Positions 27,747 to 36,137 of a stretch of 64,000 nucleotides of DNA are shown piece by piece. The notes under the pieces are model-generated. The model was not told where the DNA came from and did not search any database. It saw nothing but the letters and a program-made list of their open reading frames with translations. Every line of letters begins with the position of its first letter. Position 1 is the first letter of the stretch. The stretch is from the NCBI RefSeq assembly GCF_021117425.1, contig NZ_CP088298.1, positions 1,240,001 to 1,304,000 of the forward strand. Direction: 5' to 3'. The position numbers and the translations under genes are program-made. The stretch is from Brevibacterium zhoupengii. Its GTDB lineage: Bacteria > Actinomycetota > Actinomycetes > Actinomycetales > Brevibacteriaceae.

Positions 27747-28375
27747 CAGCGCAGGCGGCCGGAGGCGAAGGCGCTCAGCGCCCCGGTCTTCGCGATCGCC
27801 CGGTAGGCGAACCAGGCGCCGATGCCGGAGATGACGATGCCGGAGATGATCGCGCACACGGCATAGGCTGCCTGGTAGCCGAACTGCCATTCGGCGTTGT
27901 ACATGATGTTCTCGCTCACGGACATGAACGCGGCGGCCAGCAGCCCGGCAAAGCTCGTGACCCACAGGGTGAACCTGCGATAGCCGAAGGCCGCGAAGAT
28001 GAGTTCGGCGCCGAAGCCCTGGACGAGTCCTGAGAGCAGAACGGTGGCTCCGAAGTGAGAGCCCAGCACTGCCTCGACGATGGCGGCGATCAATTCGCAT
28101 AGCAGGGCGGCACCGGGTTTGCGGATGATGGCACCGGCCAGAGGTCCGGCGAGGACCCAGAGGCCGGCGATGAGTCCGATTGAGGGAGGGAAAGCCTGGA
28201 ATCCGAGTTCGAGGACCTTCCAGCTCAGTGCCAGGACCCAGAAGATGAGTCCGACGCCGATTCCCAGCACGGCGGTGACAACGTAGTCGACGACTCGCCA
28301 CTGCTTGGTCGCCGGTACTTGGGAATAGTGGGGCGCGGTCTTCACAGCGGAATCCGACGCGGTCGTTTCTGGCAT
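27746..28375 (-). CDS. ykoE: ECF transporter S component, YkoE-type (HMP/thiamine)
   Basis: A 209-residue integral membrane protein with about six helices and the family-like segments VVDYVVTAVLGIGVGLIFW, PLAGAIIRKPGAALLCELIAA and GSHFGATVLLSGLVQGFGAEL, matching YkoE substrate-binding subunits. The TPP riboswitch directly upstream supports thiamine or hydroxymethylpyrimidine as the ligand. The ribosome binding site AGGAGG (28385-28380) lies 4 bases from the ATG and can be sequestered in a hairpin. First gene of the ykoE-D-C-like operon. Confidence 0.9.
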   Translation of the reverse strand: MPETTASDSAVKTAPHYSQVPATKQWRVVDYVVTAVLGIGVGLIFWVLALSWKVLELGFQAFPPSIGLIAGLWVLAGPLAGAIIRKPGAALLCELIAAIVEAVLGSHFGATVLLSGLVQGFGAELIFAAFGYRRFTLWVTSFAGLLAAAFMSVSENIMYNAEWQFGYQAAYAVCAIISGIVISGIGAWFAYRAIAKTGALSAFASGRLR

Positions 28376-28379
28376 TGTG

Positions 28380-28398
28380 CCTCCTCATATCAAGGAGG
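28380..28398 (-). promoter_or_regulatory. Shine-Dalgarno-sequestering hairpin of the riboswitch
   Basis: On the minus strand CCTCCT (28398-28393) can pair with the ribosome binding site AGGAGG (28385-28380) of ykoE across a 7-base loop. It lies between the TPP aptamer and the start codon. This looks like a translational expression platform. Confidence 0.65.
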
Positions 28399-28407
28399 GG
28401 TAGAAGA

Positions 28408-28505
28408 GTCTCGACTTCCTTCGGCGGTGCTAGCCGCATCAGGTTCGAGGGTCTGCAGCTTCATCTGCACTCTCAGCGCCCCTTTCGGCGCTCCCCTGTC
28501 GTGAG
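28408..28505 (-). ncRNA. TPP riboswitch (THI element)
   Basis: Read on the minus strand it contains the hallmarks of the thiamine-pyrophosphate aptamer: ACAGGGGAGC, GCTGAGAGTG, GACCCTCGAACCTGAT, then GGCTAGCACCGCCGAAGGAAGTC. It lies about 35 bases before ykoE. When thiamine pyrophosphate is bound, expression of the transporter operon should fall. Class assignment rests on these conserved blocks in the right order. Confidence 0.93.
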
Positions 28506-28620
28506 GACCACTGTACCCCAGTCGACGAGAGGTACCCGTAACGGAAAGTTCACCTGCCGTTGACTCGTCGGCCGCTCGTCGGGGATGGGGCTTTCATTAC
28601 CGGCGGGTAGGAATGTTCGG

Positions 28621-30384
28621 GTGAAAACACAACACCTGAGGTCACCGATGAGTATTCTGTCCGTCTCGGCGCTGCTGGCGGCGCTCGTTGCAGTGCCAGT
28701 CCCGGCCCATGCCGGGCTCACGCATGCTGGGCCCACGCACTCGTCCTCCGCCTCGCCCTCGACGCAGCCAGAGGCGGATGAGGAGTCTGCGATCTCCGAT
28801 GTGGTGCTGCAGGTCGGGGCGGATGAGAGCTCACGCAATCTGTCGTGGATGAGCGAGAACTCCGGCGAGGGGGAGGTCCGCTGGGCCAAGACCGCGGAGC
28901 TCGAGGGTTCGGCTCTGCCCGAGGACGCTCACAGATCCGGGACCAGCGACTCGGGTCTCTCGACTGATCTCAAGCGCCACTACAATCATGCGAGCATGAC
29001 CGGCTTGGAGCCGGACACCGAGTACTCGTACCAGGTCGGCAGCGAAGAGGACGGCTTCTCAGCCGTAGCGCAGTTCGATACGGGTGGTTCCGGCGGCGAC
29101 AGCGAATTCCTCGTCTTCGGTGACCCGCAGGTCGGTGCCGGCGGCGGGCAGCCCGATGATGCGACTGGTTGGGACAGGACCTTGAACTCGGGCCTGGAGA
29201 CCGCGCAGGATCCGCGGTTCTTCTTCTCCCTGGGCGATCAGGTGAATTCGGCAGGTGACCAGGGGCAGTACGAACAGTACCTGGCTCCGGCAGCGACTCA
29301 GGAGGTTCCGCAGGCGACGACGATCGGCAACCATGATGTCGCCTCGAAGTCCTACGAGCAGCACTTCAACCGCCCCAACGTCAGCAGCGACCATGGCGGA
29401 AGAGGACTCGTCGCGTCCGGCGGTGACTATTGGTTCATGGATTCGGGGATTCTGTTCATCGATATCAATTCGAATGACTCCGACACTGACGAGCATGCTG
29501 AGTTCATCGATGAGGTAGTGGCCGAGCACGGGGACCAGGCTCGCTGGACGGTTCTCGGATTCCACCACTCGATCTATTCGACCGCGACCCACAACAGCGA
29601 TCTCGACGTGAAGCGGCTGCGTGACGCGATTCCGCCTGTGGCTGCGCGCAACGACATCGACCTCGTGGTGTCCGGCCACGACCACATCTACAATCGGACG
29701 TTCCTCATGGATGCCGAAGGCAAGAAGGTCGAGTCCTCCGATGCCGGTCTCGAGCAGGAGAAAGAAGAAGGGCAGACGATGTACCTGACTCTGACCTCGT
29801 CCTCGGGCTCGAAATTCTACGATTACGTTCCGGGTCTGGACTGGGAGGCCAAGAGCGTCCACAACGACATCCCCGCCTTCACCCGCGTGCGGGTCAGCGA
29901 CGACGCGCTGCGCGCGACGACCTACGAGGTTCCAGCAGACGGCACGCAGCAGGCTGAGGCGCAGGCCGCGTCCGAGCAGATCGACGATGTCGAGATCACC
30001 CGCTCCGGCGATGACGCACCAAAGCCGGGCGCCGACGCCGGAGCAGATGCTGACGCTGAAGACGCTGCGGCAAGTTCCGACGGTGCTTCAGCAGACGCGG
30101 ACAGCGCCTCAGCGGACGCGGACAGTATCGAATCCGACGGCACGACCGAGTCTGGGGGCACGACCGAGTCTGAGGGCGCGGAAGCCGGCGCGGAGTCGAC
30201 TGCCGCCTCCGCTGCCGCCGCCAGCTCCGGCGCAACCTCAGCGAACTCAGATTCAGGTGCCGACGGCGGCGATCTGCCGCGCACCGGCACTCAGTTCGGA
30301 CTGCCGATCGGCCTCGGTGTGGCTGCAATCATCGTCGGGGCGGTGCTGCTGCTCGTGTCCAAACGTCACCGCAGCCCCCGCTGA
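28621..30384 (+). CDS. Secreted, LPXTG-anchored metallophosphoesterase
   Basis: A 587-residue cell-wall protein. It has a signal peptide (basic start, hydrophobic LSVSALLAALVAV, cleavage near AHA-G), then a purple-acid-phosphatase-like Fn3 region, then a calcineurin-type phosphoesterase with metal motifs GDPQ (about residue 168), GDQ, GNHD (about 236) and GHDH (about 353). A Ser/Ala/Asp/Glu-rich wall-spanning region follows, and the sortase signal LPRTG at about residue 552 with a hydrophobic helix and basic tail. I chose the GTG at 28621 (AGGA 8 bases upstream) over the ATG at 28585. Likely scavenges phosphate from organic phosphates outside the cell. Confidence 0.88.
   Translation: MKTQHLRSPMSILSVSALLAALVAVPVPAHAGLTHAGPTHSSSASPSTQPEADEESAISDVVLQVGADESSRNLSWMSENSGEGEVRWAKTAELEGSALPEDAHRSGTSDSGLSTDLKRHYNHASMTGLEPDTEYSYQVGSEEDGFSAVAQFDTGGSGGDSEFLVFGDPQVGAGGGQPDDATGWDRTLNSGLETAQDPRFFFSLGDQVNSAGDQGQYEQYLAPAATQEVPQATTIGNHDVASKSYEQHFNRPNVSSDHGGRGLVASGGDYWFMDSGILFIDINSNDSDTDEHAEFIDEVVAEHGDQARWTVLGFHHSIYSTATHNSDLDVKRLRDAIPPVAARNDIDLVVSGHDHIYNRTFLMDAEGKKVESSDAGLEQEKEEGQTMYLTLTSSSGSKFYDYVPGLDWEAKSVHNDIPAFTRVRVSDDALRATTYEVPADGTQQAEAQAASEQIDDVEITRSGDDAPKPGADAGADADAEDAAASSDGASADADSASADADSIESDGTTESGGTTESEGAEAGAESTAASAAAASSGATSANSDSGADGGDLPRTGTQFGLPIGLGVAAIIVGAVLLLVSKRHRSPR
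30077..30180 (+). repeat. Coding repeats in the wall-spanning region
   Basis: Short in-frame direct repeats encode tandem SADADS and GTTES units within the acidic linker before the LPRTG sorting signal. They probably arose by slippage. Confidence 0.65.
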
Positions 30385-30424
30385 CGCAGTCTGCAACGAC
30401 GAAGACTGCACCGACAGACTCGGC

Positions 30425-31333
30425 TCAGCTCGGAACGACCATGACCGGGCCGTCAGCATGATGGAGGACTCCGCGTGACACCGAACCCAGAAGTGCACTT
30501 CTGACTGCTCCTCGCCCGCGAGTGCCGAGGACGGTCAGCTGTGCGGTCTTCGTGGCTTCGAGGAGTTCTTCGACAGGGTCGCCGATGGGTACCTCGGCAC
30601 TCACCGGCAGTTCGGGGAGCTGCTGAGCCACAGCCGCGACCTCGGCTTCGAGCGCAGTCTCGAGCTGTTTCTTCCTCCGTCCGGAGACCTCGGCGCTCAG
30701 CTCAAGTTCGGGGTACCAGTAGAGCCATTCTTCGCCGGCCGGGAGGACGGAGACGATGCTGAGTGGGGCATTGCGTGAGTTGGCCACCTCGGCTGCGGTG
30801 AACAGCGCCAGACGCCCGGCGTCCGAGCCGTCGACTGCGACGACCACCCGTGCGTTCTCCGGCTCAGTTCGGTGGCCTGGGACGACGATCGTCGGGCAGT
30901 GGGAGTGGGCGGGCAGCGCCGTGGACACCGAGCCGAGAAGTCGGCCCATGAATCCGCCCCGGCCCCTGGCTCCCACGACCACTGTCCGGGCGTGGGAGCT
31001 CAGGTCCCTCAGCACCCCGGCCGCGTCGCCCTGGTCGGCCCGATAGGAGACCCTGCCCGGGTGGTCTCGCAGGAGTCCGGCCGCCTCGCCGAGGCGCTTC
31101 TCGACCGCGCGCAGCGCGGCCTCCTCCTCGTTCTCCTCCGGCATTGATGCGATGTTCGGGTAGATCATCGCGGGAACGGTATAGGCGCCGACGACGGTGA
31201 GGGCAGTGTTGCGACGAGTGGCCTCGGCTGCTCCGTATTCAAGGGCTCGGGCGGCGAGTTCGGAGCCGTCATAGCCGACGAGGATTCCGAGGTTGGTCGA
31301 TGTCTGGTCAGCGGTGCGGTTCTCGGCAGTCAT
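30425..31333 (-). CDS. Tandem universal stress protein (two UspA domains)
   Basis: A 302-residue cytosolic protein with two Usp domains (about 15-150 and 160-300). Both carry the ATP-binding signature: GARGRGGFMGRLLGSVS in the first and GTRGRGAVRSALLGSVS in the second. In actinobacteria such tandem Usps bind ATP and are induced in stress, hypoxia or stationary phase. A GGGAGG site precedes the ATG at 31333. It is convergent with the phosphoesterase gene, 40 bases apart. Confidence 0.92.
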   Translation of the reverse strand: MTAENRTADQTSTNLGILVGYDGSELAARALEYGAAEATRRNTALTVVGAYTVPAMIYPNIASMPEENEEEAALRAVEKRLGEAAGLLRDHPGRVSYRADQGDAAGVLRDLSSHARTVVVGARGRGGFMGRLLGSVSTALPAHSHCPTIVVPGHRTEPENARVVVAVDGSDAGRLALFTAAEVANSRNAPLSIVSVLPAGEEWLYWYPELELSAEVSGRRKKQLETALEAEVAAVAQQLPELPVSAEVPIGDPVEELLEATKTAQLTVLGTRGRGAVRSALLGSVSRGVLHHADGPVMVVPS

Positions 31334-31417
31334 GGCAGACCTCCCGTGGGGGCCGACTGTACCCGGACGAGGACGATGGCCCCGTCATCAGAACCGTCCT
31401 CGTGGACTCAGTCTACC

Positions 31418-31448
31418 AAGGTTCTTCTACGGAGTGTAGAAAAACCTT
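31418..31448 (-). terminator. 13-bp inverted repeat between DUF4916 gene and usp
   Basis: AAGGTTCTTCTAC (31418-31430) pairs with GTAGAAAAACCTT (31436-31448) with one mismatch and a 5-base loop. It lies directly after the DUF4916 stop and about 85 bases before usp. It may be a terminator, or an operator in the usp promoter. Confidence 0.5.
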
Positions 31449-31988
31449 TCAGATCGCGAAGCCCATGTGAGCCAGCGCGTAGCGGAGGATGTGCTCCTGA
31501 CCGTGGCACATCTCGCCGACGATATCGGAGCGCAGCGTCTCCTCCGGTGTCAGCCAATCGAGACTCAGCGCATCCGCACGAGGTGTGCACTCGCCGCGGA
31601 CTTCGAGGATGAAACACATTGAGATCGCATGCTGGCGGGGGTCATGGAGCAGTGATGAGCCTTCGGTGGGAAAGTACTCGGCGATATGGAACGGTGCGAT
31701 CGCAGGCGGGATGACCGGCAGCGCCATCGGTCCGAGGTCATTCTCCGCATGGCGCATCAGCGCCGAGCGGATGCTCTCATGGAAGCGGATCCGCCCGCCG
31801 ACGACCTCTCGCCCCAGCGTCCCGTCGTCCAGGCTTCGCAGCAGAAGGCCGATTCGCTCGACGTCTCCCGATTCGCCCACTCGCACGGGGATCGCATTGA
31901 CATAGGGGATGGGCAGTCGCCGTCGCAGCTGAGCGAACTCGGCATCGTCGAACCAGTTCTCGTCGAAGTCCAGAGCAGTGCGCGTCAT
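31449..31988 (-). CDS. DUF4916 Nudix-like protein
   Basis: A 179-residue protein with a Nudix-like fold, as in the actinobacterial DUF4916 family: INAIPVRVG-type first strand region, VVGGRIRFHESIRSALMRHAENDLG in place of the Nudix box, and LSLDWLTPEETLRSDIVGEMCHGQEH at the end. The canonical Nudix sequence GX5EX7REUXEEXGU is not intact, so hydrolase activity is uncertain. It is a single gene, divergent from the small ABM protein. Function unknown. Confidence 0.75.
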   Translation of the reverse strand: MTRTALDFDENWFDDAEFAQLRRRLPIPYVNAIPVRVGESGDVERIGLLLRSLDDGTLGREVVGGRIRFHESIRSALMRHAENDLGPMALPVIPPAIAPFHIAEYFPTEGSSLLHDPRQHAISMCFILEVRGECTPRADALSLDWLTPEETLRSDIVGEMCHGQEHILRYALAHMGFAI

Positions 31989-32071
31989 GGGTCAATTGTG
32001 GCACAGTTCACTGGCGACCCAACCTGGCGGACGACAGTGATGCAAGTCACTCCCGCTGGTATCATCAGGGC

Positions 32072-32374
32072 ATGGTCTTCGCGAATGCTGGCACCCTTGG
32101 GGTTCTCCCCGGACAGCGTGACGCGCTGGTCGCGCATCTGACCGTACGCAGCGATCATCTGTCTCGCGTCGGCTGTCTCAGCTACGAGGTCGGCATCAAC
32201 GATGAGCAGCCTGACACCGTCTTCGTCGTCGAGCTGTGGGAGAGCGCCGAGGCGCATCGGGCCTCGCTGGAGCTTCCCGAGGTGCAGGCGTCAATCGAGG
32301 CCGCCCGTCCCATGCTGTCGGGGGAGTTCGGGGGATTCCACTTCGATATCGTCGGATCTCCGCTCCACGACTGA
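32072..32374 (+). CDS. ABM-domain putative quinol monooxygenase
   Basis: A 100-residue protein of the ABM/dimeric alpha-beta-barrel type: MVFANAGTLGVLPGQRDALVAHL, CLSYEVGINDEQPDTVFVVELWESAEAH and the helix ELPEVQASIEAA. It is a second YgiN-like protein distinct from the one at 24413. No clear ribosome binding site is visible ahead of the ATG; a leaderless start is possible. Substrate unknown. Confidence 0.78.
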   Translation: MVFANAGTLGVLPGQRDALVAHLTVRSDHLSRVGCLSYEVGINDEQPDTVFVVELWESAEAHRASLELPEVQASIEAARPMLSGEFGGFHFDIVGSPLHD

Positions 32375-32591
32375 GCCTGGCGCACCCTCCTGGAGCCAGT
32401 GCCCTTCACCGCGCCCTCCCGGCCAGATTCCGGTAGGTGGGACCGGGTGGTGGGATCGAGGTTCCTTCGGGTAAAGTATCTTGATGTCGAGATAAAATTC
32501 TGGCCAGACCGTGACAGAGAAGTGACGTAGCCTACAGTTGTGTCAGCCACTCTCAGACCTGAACGGTCAAGGACGTTTGAAGGGGTTAACC
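32375..32591 (+). promoter_or_regulatory. prpDp: Leader/promoter region of the prp operon
   Basis: 217 bases before prpD without a gene. It holds the 18-base near-palindrome at 32477-32494 and the region that must contain the promoter. No PrpR-type regulator gene adjoins the operon, so control must come from elsewhere. Confidence 0.5.
32477..32494. promoter_or_regulatory. Near-perfect 18-bp palindrome upstream of prpD
   Basis: TATCTTGATGTCGAGATA, arms differing at one position. TTGATGTC-GAGATA-type sequences resemble MarR-family operators that contain TATCTYGA half-sites. It lies about 100 bases before the prpD start. Assignment is tentative. Confidence 0.5.
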
Positions 32592-34088
32592 ATGATCGAT
32601 CATGAAGTCCGCACGTATAAGAGCTCAGAGAACCTGGCTCGTGAAGACCAACTCGCCTGGAAGATCGCCGAGGTCGCCTCAGACCCGACTCCAGTGGATT
32701 CAGAGGTCACCGAAATGGTGATCAACCGAGTCATCGACAACGCCTCGGTAGCCGCAGCTTCGGTGCGCCGCTCGGCTCCGCTGCACGCTCGGGAACAAGC
32801 ACAGACCCACCCCTACTCACCCGGAGCCACAGTCTTCGGTCTGCCGCTGGGGGAGCACTTCTCCCCGGAATGGGCAGCATGGGCCAACGGAGTCGCCGTT
32901 CGTGAACTCGACTTCCATGACACCTTCCTTGCCGCCGAGTACTCACACCCCGGCGACAACATCCCACCAGTCCTCGCGGTCGCCCAGCACAAGGGCATCA
33001 GCGGCAAGGACCTCATCAACGGCATCGCCACCGGCTACGAGATCCAGGTCGACCTGGTCAAGGGAATGTGCCTGCACGAGCACAAGATCGACCACGTCGC
33101 CCACCTCGGCCCCTCCGCAGCAGCCGGAATCGGCGCCATGCTCGGCCTCGACACCGAGGTCACCTTCCAGGCCATCCAGCAGGCCCTGCACGTGACCACC
33201 GCAACCCGCCAGTCCCGCAAGGGCGAGATCTCCTCGTGGAAGGCACACGCTCCCGCGTTCGCCGGCAAGATGGCCGTCGAGTCCGTCGACCGTGCCATGC
33301 GCGGCGAAGGCGCACCCAACCCGATCTACGAAGGTGAAGACGGCTTCATCGCCTGGATCCTCTCCGGTCCTGAGGCTCGCTACACCATCCCTCTGCCCGG
33401 TGCAGGCGAGGCCAAGCGCGCGATCCTCGACACCTACACCAAGGAGCACTCCGCCGAATACCAGGCGCAGGCGCTCATCGACCTCGCCCGCAAGCTCGGC
33501 GGCGAGATCGAGGACCTGACGAAGATCAAGCGCATCGTCATCCACACCTCGCACCACACGCACAACGTCATCGGCACCGGCGCGAACGATCCGCAGAAGA
33601 TGGATCCCAAGGCCAGCCGCGAGACCCTTGATCACTCGATCATGTACATCTTCGCTGTGGCCATGGAGGATCAGGGCTGGCACCACGAGCACTCGTACGC
33701 ACCCGAGCGTGCCGGACGTCCCGAGACAGTCAAGCTGTGGCACAAGATCGAGACCACCGAAGACAAGGAATGGACTCGCCGCTACCACTCGACCGATCCC
33801 AACGAGAAGGCCTTCGGCGGCCGCGTGGAGATCGAATTCGAGGACGGCTCGACACTGGTCGACGAGATCGCTGTGGCCGACGCGCACCCCTTCGGTGCTC
33901 GTCCCTTCGCCCGCGCGAACTACATCGAGAAGTTCAAGACCCTGTCCGAAGGCATCCTCACCGGTGCCGAGCAGACTCGCTTCATCGACCTGGCCGAGAA
34001 CCTCGAGAACCTCGACGCCAAGGGCGTTGCCGAACTCAGCTTCACCGTCGACGGCCTCGAGCACACCGGTTCGAAGGGCATCTTCTGA
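32592..34088 (+). CDS. prpD: 2-methylcitrate dehydratase PrpD
   Basis: Third step of the 2-methylcitrate cycle, which oxidises propionyl-CoA to pyruvate: dehydration of 2-methylcitrate. The 498-residue MmgE/PrpD-family protein shows [14 protein letters not shown] near the start, [20 protein letters not shown], and [17 protein letters not shown]. The ATG at 32592 is preceded by GAAGGGG; the codons upstream are not family-like. Its stop shares a base with the prpB start (TGATG). Needed for growth on propionate, odd-chain fatty acids or sterol side chains. Confidence 0.95.
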   Translation: MIDHEVRTYKSSENLAREDQLAWKIAEVASDPTPVDSEVTEMVINRVIDNASVAAASVRRSAPLHAREQAQTHPYSPGATVFGLPLGEHFSPEWAAWANGVAVRELDFHDTFLAAEYSHPGDNIPPVLAVAQHKGISGKDLINGIATGYEIQVDLVKGMCLHEHKIDHVAHLGPSAAAGIGAMLGLDTEVTFQAIQQALHVTTATRQSRKGEISSWKAHAPAFAGKMAVESVDRAMRGEGAPNPIYEGEDGFIAWILSGPEARYTIPLPGAGEAKRAILDTYTKEHSAEYQAQALIDLARKLGGEIEDLTKIKRIVIHTSHHTHNVIGTGANDPQKMDPKASRETLDHSIMYIFAVAMEDQGWHHEHSYAPERAGRPETVKLWHKIETTEDKEWTRRYHSTDPNEKAFGGRVEIEFEDGSTLVDEIAVADAHPFGARPFARANYIEKFKTLSEGILTGAEQTRFIDLAENLENLDAKGVAELSFTVDGLEHTGSKGIF

Positions 34089-34993
34089 TGTTGGGGGCAA
34101 CCGCAACGCCGGCCGAGCGCCGCGCGAAGTTCCGCGAGCTCCTCGCCGGTGATCAGATCGTCCAGTTCCCCGGGGCCATCAATCCGATCAACGCTCAGAT
34201 CATCGAGCAGACCGGGTTCGAGGGCGTCTACATCTCCGGAGGTGCCTTCTCCGCAGCCATGGGCCTGCCCGACATCGGTCTCACCACCCTCACCGAGGTG
34301 GCCGATCACGGACGCAACATCGCCCGGGTGACGAACCTGCCGACCTTCATCGACGCCGACACCGGCTGGGGTGAAGCCATGAACGTGGCCCGCACCATCC
34401 AGGAATTCGAAGACGCCGGAATCTCGGGGATGCACCTCGAAGACCAGGTCAACCCGAAGCGCTGCGGTCACCTCGACGGCAAAGAGGTTGTCACCGCTGC
34501 TGAGATGTCCAAGCGCATCAAGGCCGCCGTCAAGGGCCGTCGGGATGAGAACTTCGTCATCAGTGCCCGCACCGACTCCCGCGCAGGCGAAGGTCTGGAC
34601 GCGGCGATCGACCGCGCGAAGGCCTACGTCGACGCCGGAGCGGACCTGATCTTCCCCGAAGCCATGCGGGACCTCGGCGAATTCGAGAAATTCGCCAGCA
34701 GCGTGGATGTTCCGATTCTGGCGAACATGACAGAATTCGGAAAGAGCGAACTGTTCACGACCGAGCAGTTGGCGAACGTCGGAGTCAAAGTCGTGATCTA
34801 CCCGGTCACAACTCTGCGTCTCGCCATGGGTGCGATCAAATCGGGCCTGCAGACCATTCGCGACCAGGGCACACAGGTGGACCTGCTCGAGGGAATGCAG
34901 ACCCGTGCGGACCTGTACGACACGATCGACTACGCTGCGTACAACGATTTTGACGCGGCCGTATTCAACTTTTCACAGGAGGGTCACCAGTGA
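34088..34993 (+). CDS. prpB: Methylisocitrate lyase PrpB
   Basis: Cleaves 2-methylisocitrate to pyruvate and succinate. The 301-residue protein is the right length for PrpB, with DADTGWGEAMNV for metal binding and the catalytic signature KRCGH. The segment ISARTDSRAGEGLDAAIDRA and GADLIFPEA complete the barrel. The ATG overlaps the prpD stop, and its own stop overlaps the GTG of prpC, so translation of the three genes is coupled. A longer reading frame upstream is a shadow of prpD. Confidence 0.96.
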   Translation: MLGATATPAERRAKFRELLAGDQIVQFPGAINPINAQIIEQTGFEGVYISGGAFSAAMGLPDIGLTTLTEVADHGRNIARVTNLPTFIDADTGWGEAMNVARTIQEFEDAGISGMHLEDQVNPKRCGHLDGKEVVTAAEMSKRIKAAVKGRRDENFVISARTDSRAGEGLDAAIDRAKAYVDAGADLIFPEAMRDLGEFEKFASSVDVPILANMTEFGKSELFTTEQLANVGVKVVIYPVTTLRLAMGAIKSGLQTIRDQGTQVDLLEGMQTRADLYDTIDYAAYNDFDAAVFNFSQEGHQ

Positions 34994-36111
34994 CCGAAGA
35001 AATCAAGAAGGGCCTCGCCGGCGTCGTCGTCGACACCACGGCCGTTTCGAAGGTAGTCCAGGAAACGAACTCGCTCACCTACCGCGGCTACCCCGTGCAG
35101 GAGCTCGCAGCCAACTGCAGCTTCGAGGAAGTCGCCTATCTGATCTGGAACAGCGAACTGCCGACCAAGGCTCAGCTCGAGGAGTTCCAGGCCCGCGAGC
35201 GTGAGCAGCGCGGAATCGACGACAAGCTCGTCCAGCTCATCCTCGATCTGCCCAAGGACTGCCACCCGATGCACGTGGTGCAGACCGCGGTGTCCTACCT
35301 CGGCGCCGTCGACCCTGATGCTGATGTCGAAGGTGAAGAGGCCAACCTGGCCAAGGCCGAGCGTCTCTACGCACAGCTGCCGACGATCGTGGCCATCGAC
35401 CACCGTCGCCGCCACGGCCTCGACCCGGTCGCTCCGACGAAGGACCTCGGCTACGCCGCGAACTTCTTCAAGATGGTCTTCGACGAGGTCCCCGACGAAG
35501 CGGTCGTGCGCTGCTTCGACATCTCGATGATCCTCTACGCGGAGCACTCGTTCAACGCCTCGACGTTCACCACCCGCGTCATCACCTCAACGACGGCCGA
35601 CCTGTACTCGGCAGTCGCCGGTGGTGTCGGCGCTCTCAAGGGACCACTCCACGGCGGTGCCAATGAGGCCGTCATGGCGATGCTCGAAGAGGTCGGCACT
35701 GCCGACAAGGCTTCGGCGTGGATCGACGATGCGTTGGCGAAGAAGGCCAAGATCATGGGCTTCGGACACCGTGTCTACAAGAACGGCGACTCGCGCGTGC
35801 CCACCATGCGCAAGGCCTTCGAGAACATGGTCGAGGCCAAGGGCGCAACCGATCTTCTCGATCTCTACAACGCCTTCGAAGAGGACTTTGTGGGTCGTAA
35901 GGGCATCTACCCGAACCTCGACTACCCGTCAGGCCCGGCCTACCACCTCATGGGCTTCGACACCGATCAGTTCACACCGATCTTCGTCATGGCCCGCATC
36001 ACCGGCTGGACCGCTCACATCATGGAACAGCAGGCCAACAACGCTCTGATCCGTCCGCTGAGCGCCTACGACGGTCACGAGCAGCGCGAAGTTCCCGCAG
36101 ACCGGGGCTGA
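34990..36111 (+). CDS. prpC: 2-methylcitrate synthase PrpC
   Basis: Condenses propionyl-CoA with oxaloacetate. The 373-residue protein is the short, gram-positive type of citrate synthase, with LTYRGYPVQEL near the start, the catalytic histidine regions LHGGANEAVM and MGFGHRVYKNGD, and the aspartate in NLDYPSGPAYHLMG. Its place in the prp operon supports methylcitrate rather than citrate synthase as the main role. The GTG start overlaps the prpB stop (GTGA). Confidence 0.94.
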   Translation: MTEEIKKGLAGVVVDTTAVSKVVQETNSLTYRGYPVQELAANCSFEEVAYLIWNSELPTKAQLEEFQAREREQRGIDDKLVQLILDLPKDCHPMHVVQTAVSYLGAVDPDADVEGEEANLAKAERLYAQLPTIVAIDHRRRHGLDPVAPTKDLGYAANFFKMVFDEVPDEAVVRCFDISMILYAEHSFNASTFTTRVITSTTADLYSAVAGGVGALKGPLHGGANEAVMAMLEEVGTADKASAWIDDALAKKAKIMGFGHRVYKNGDSRVPTMRKAFENMVEAKGATDLLDLYNAFEEDFVGRKGIYPNLDYPSGPAYHLMGFDTDQFTPIFVMARITGWTAHIMEQQANNALIRPLSAYDGHEQREVPADRG

Positions 36112-36137
36112 GAAGCTCATGCTGAAAGGCTGTGCAC

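Noticed and set aside
27747..28439. N-terminal extension of the ECF ATPase to 727 codons
   Set aside because: It overlaps the S-component gene and the TPP riboswitch in another frame; the ATPase domain begins at 27746.
33737..34087. Longer prpB frame extending back into prpD
   Set aside because: It is an Arg-rich shadow of prpD; the canonical PrpB start is at 34088.
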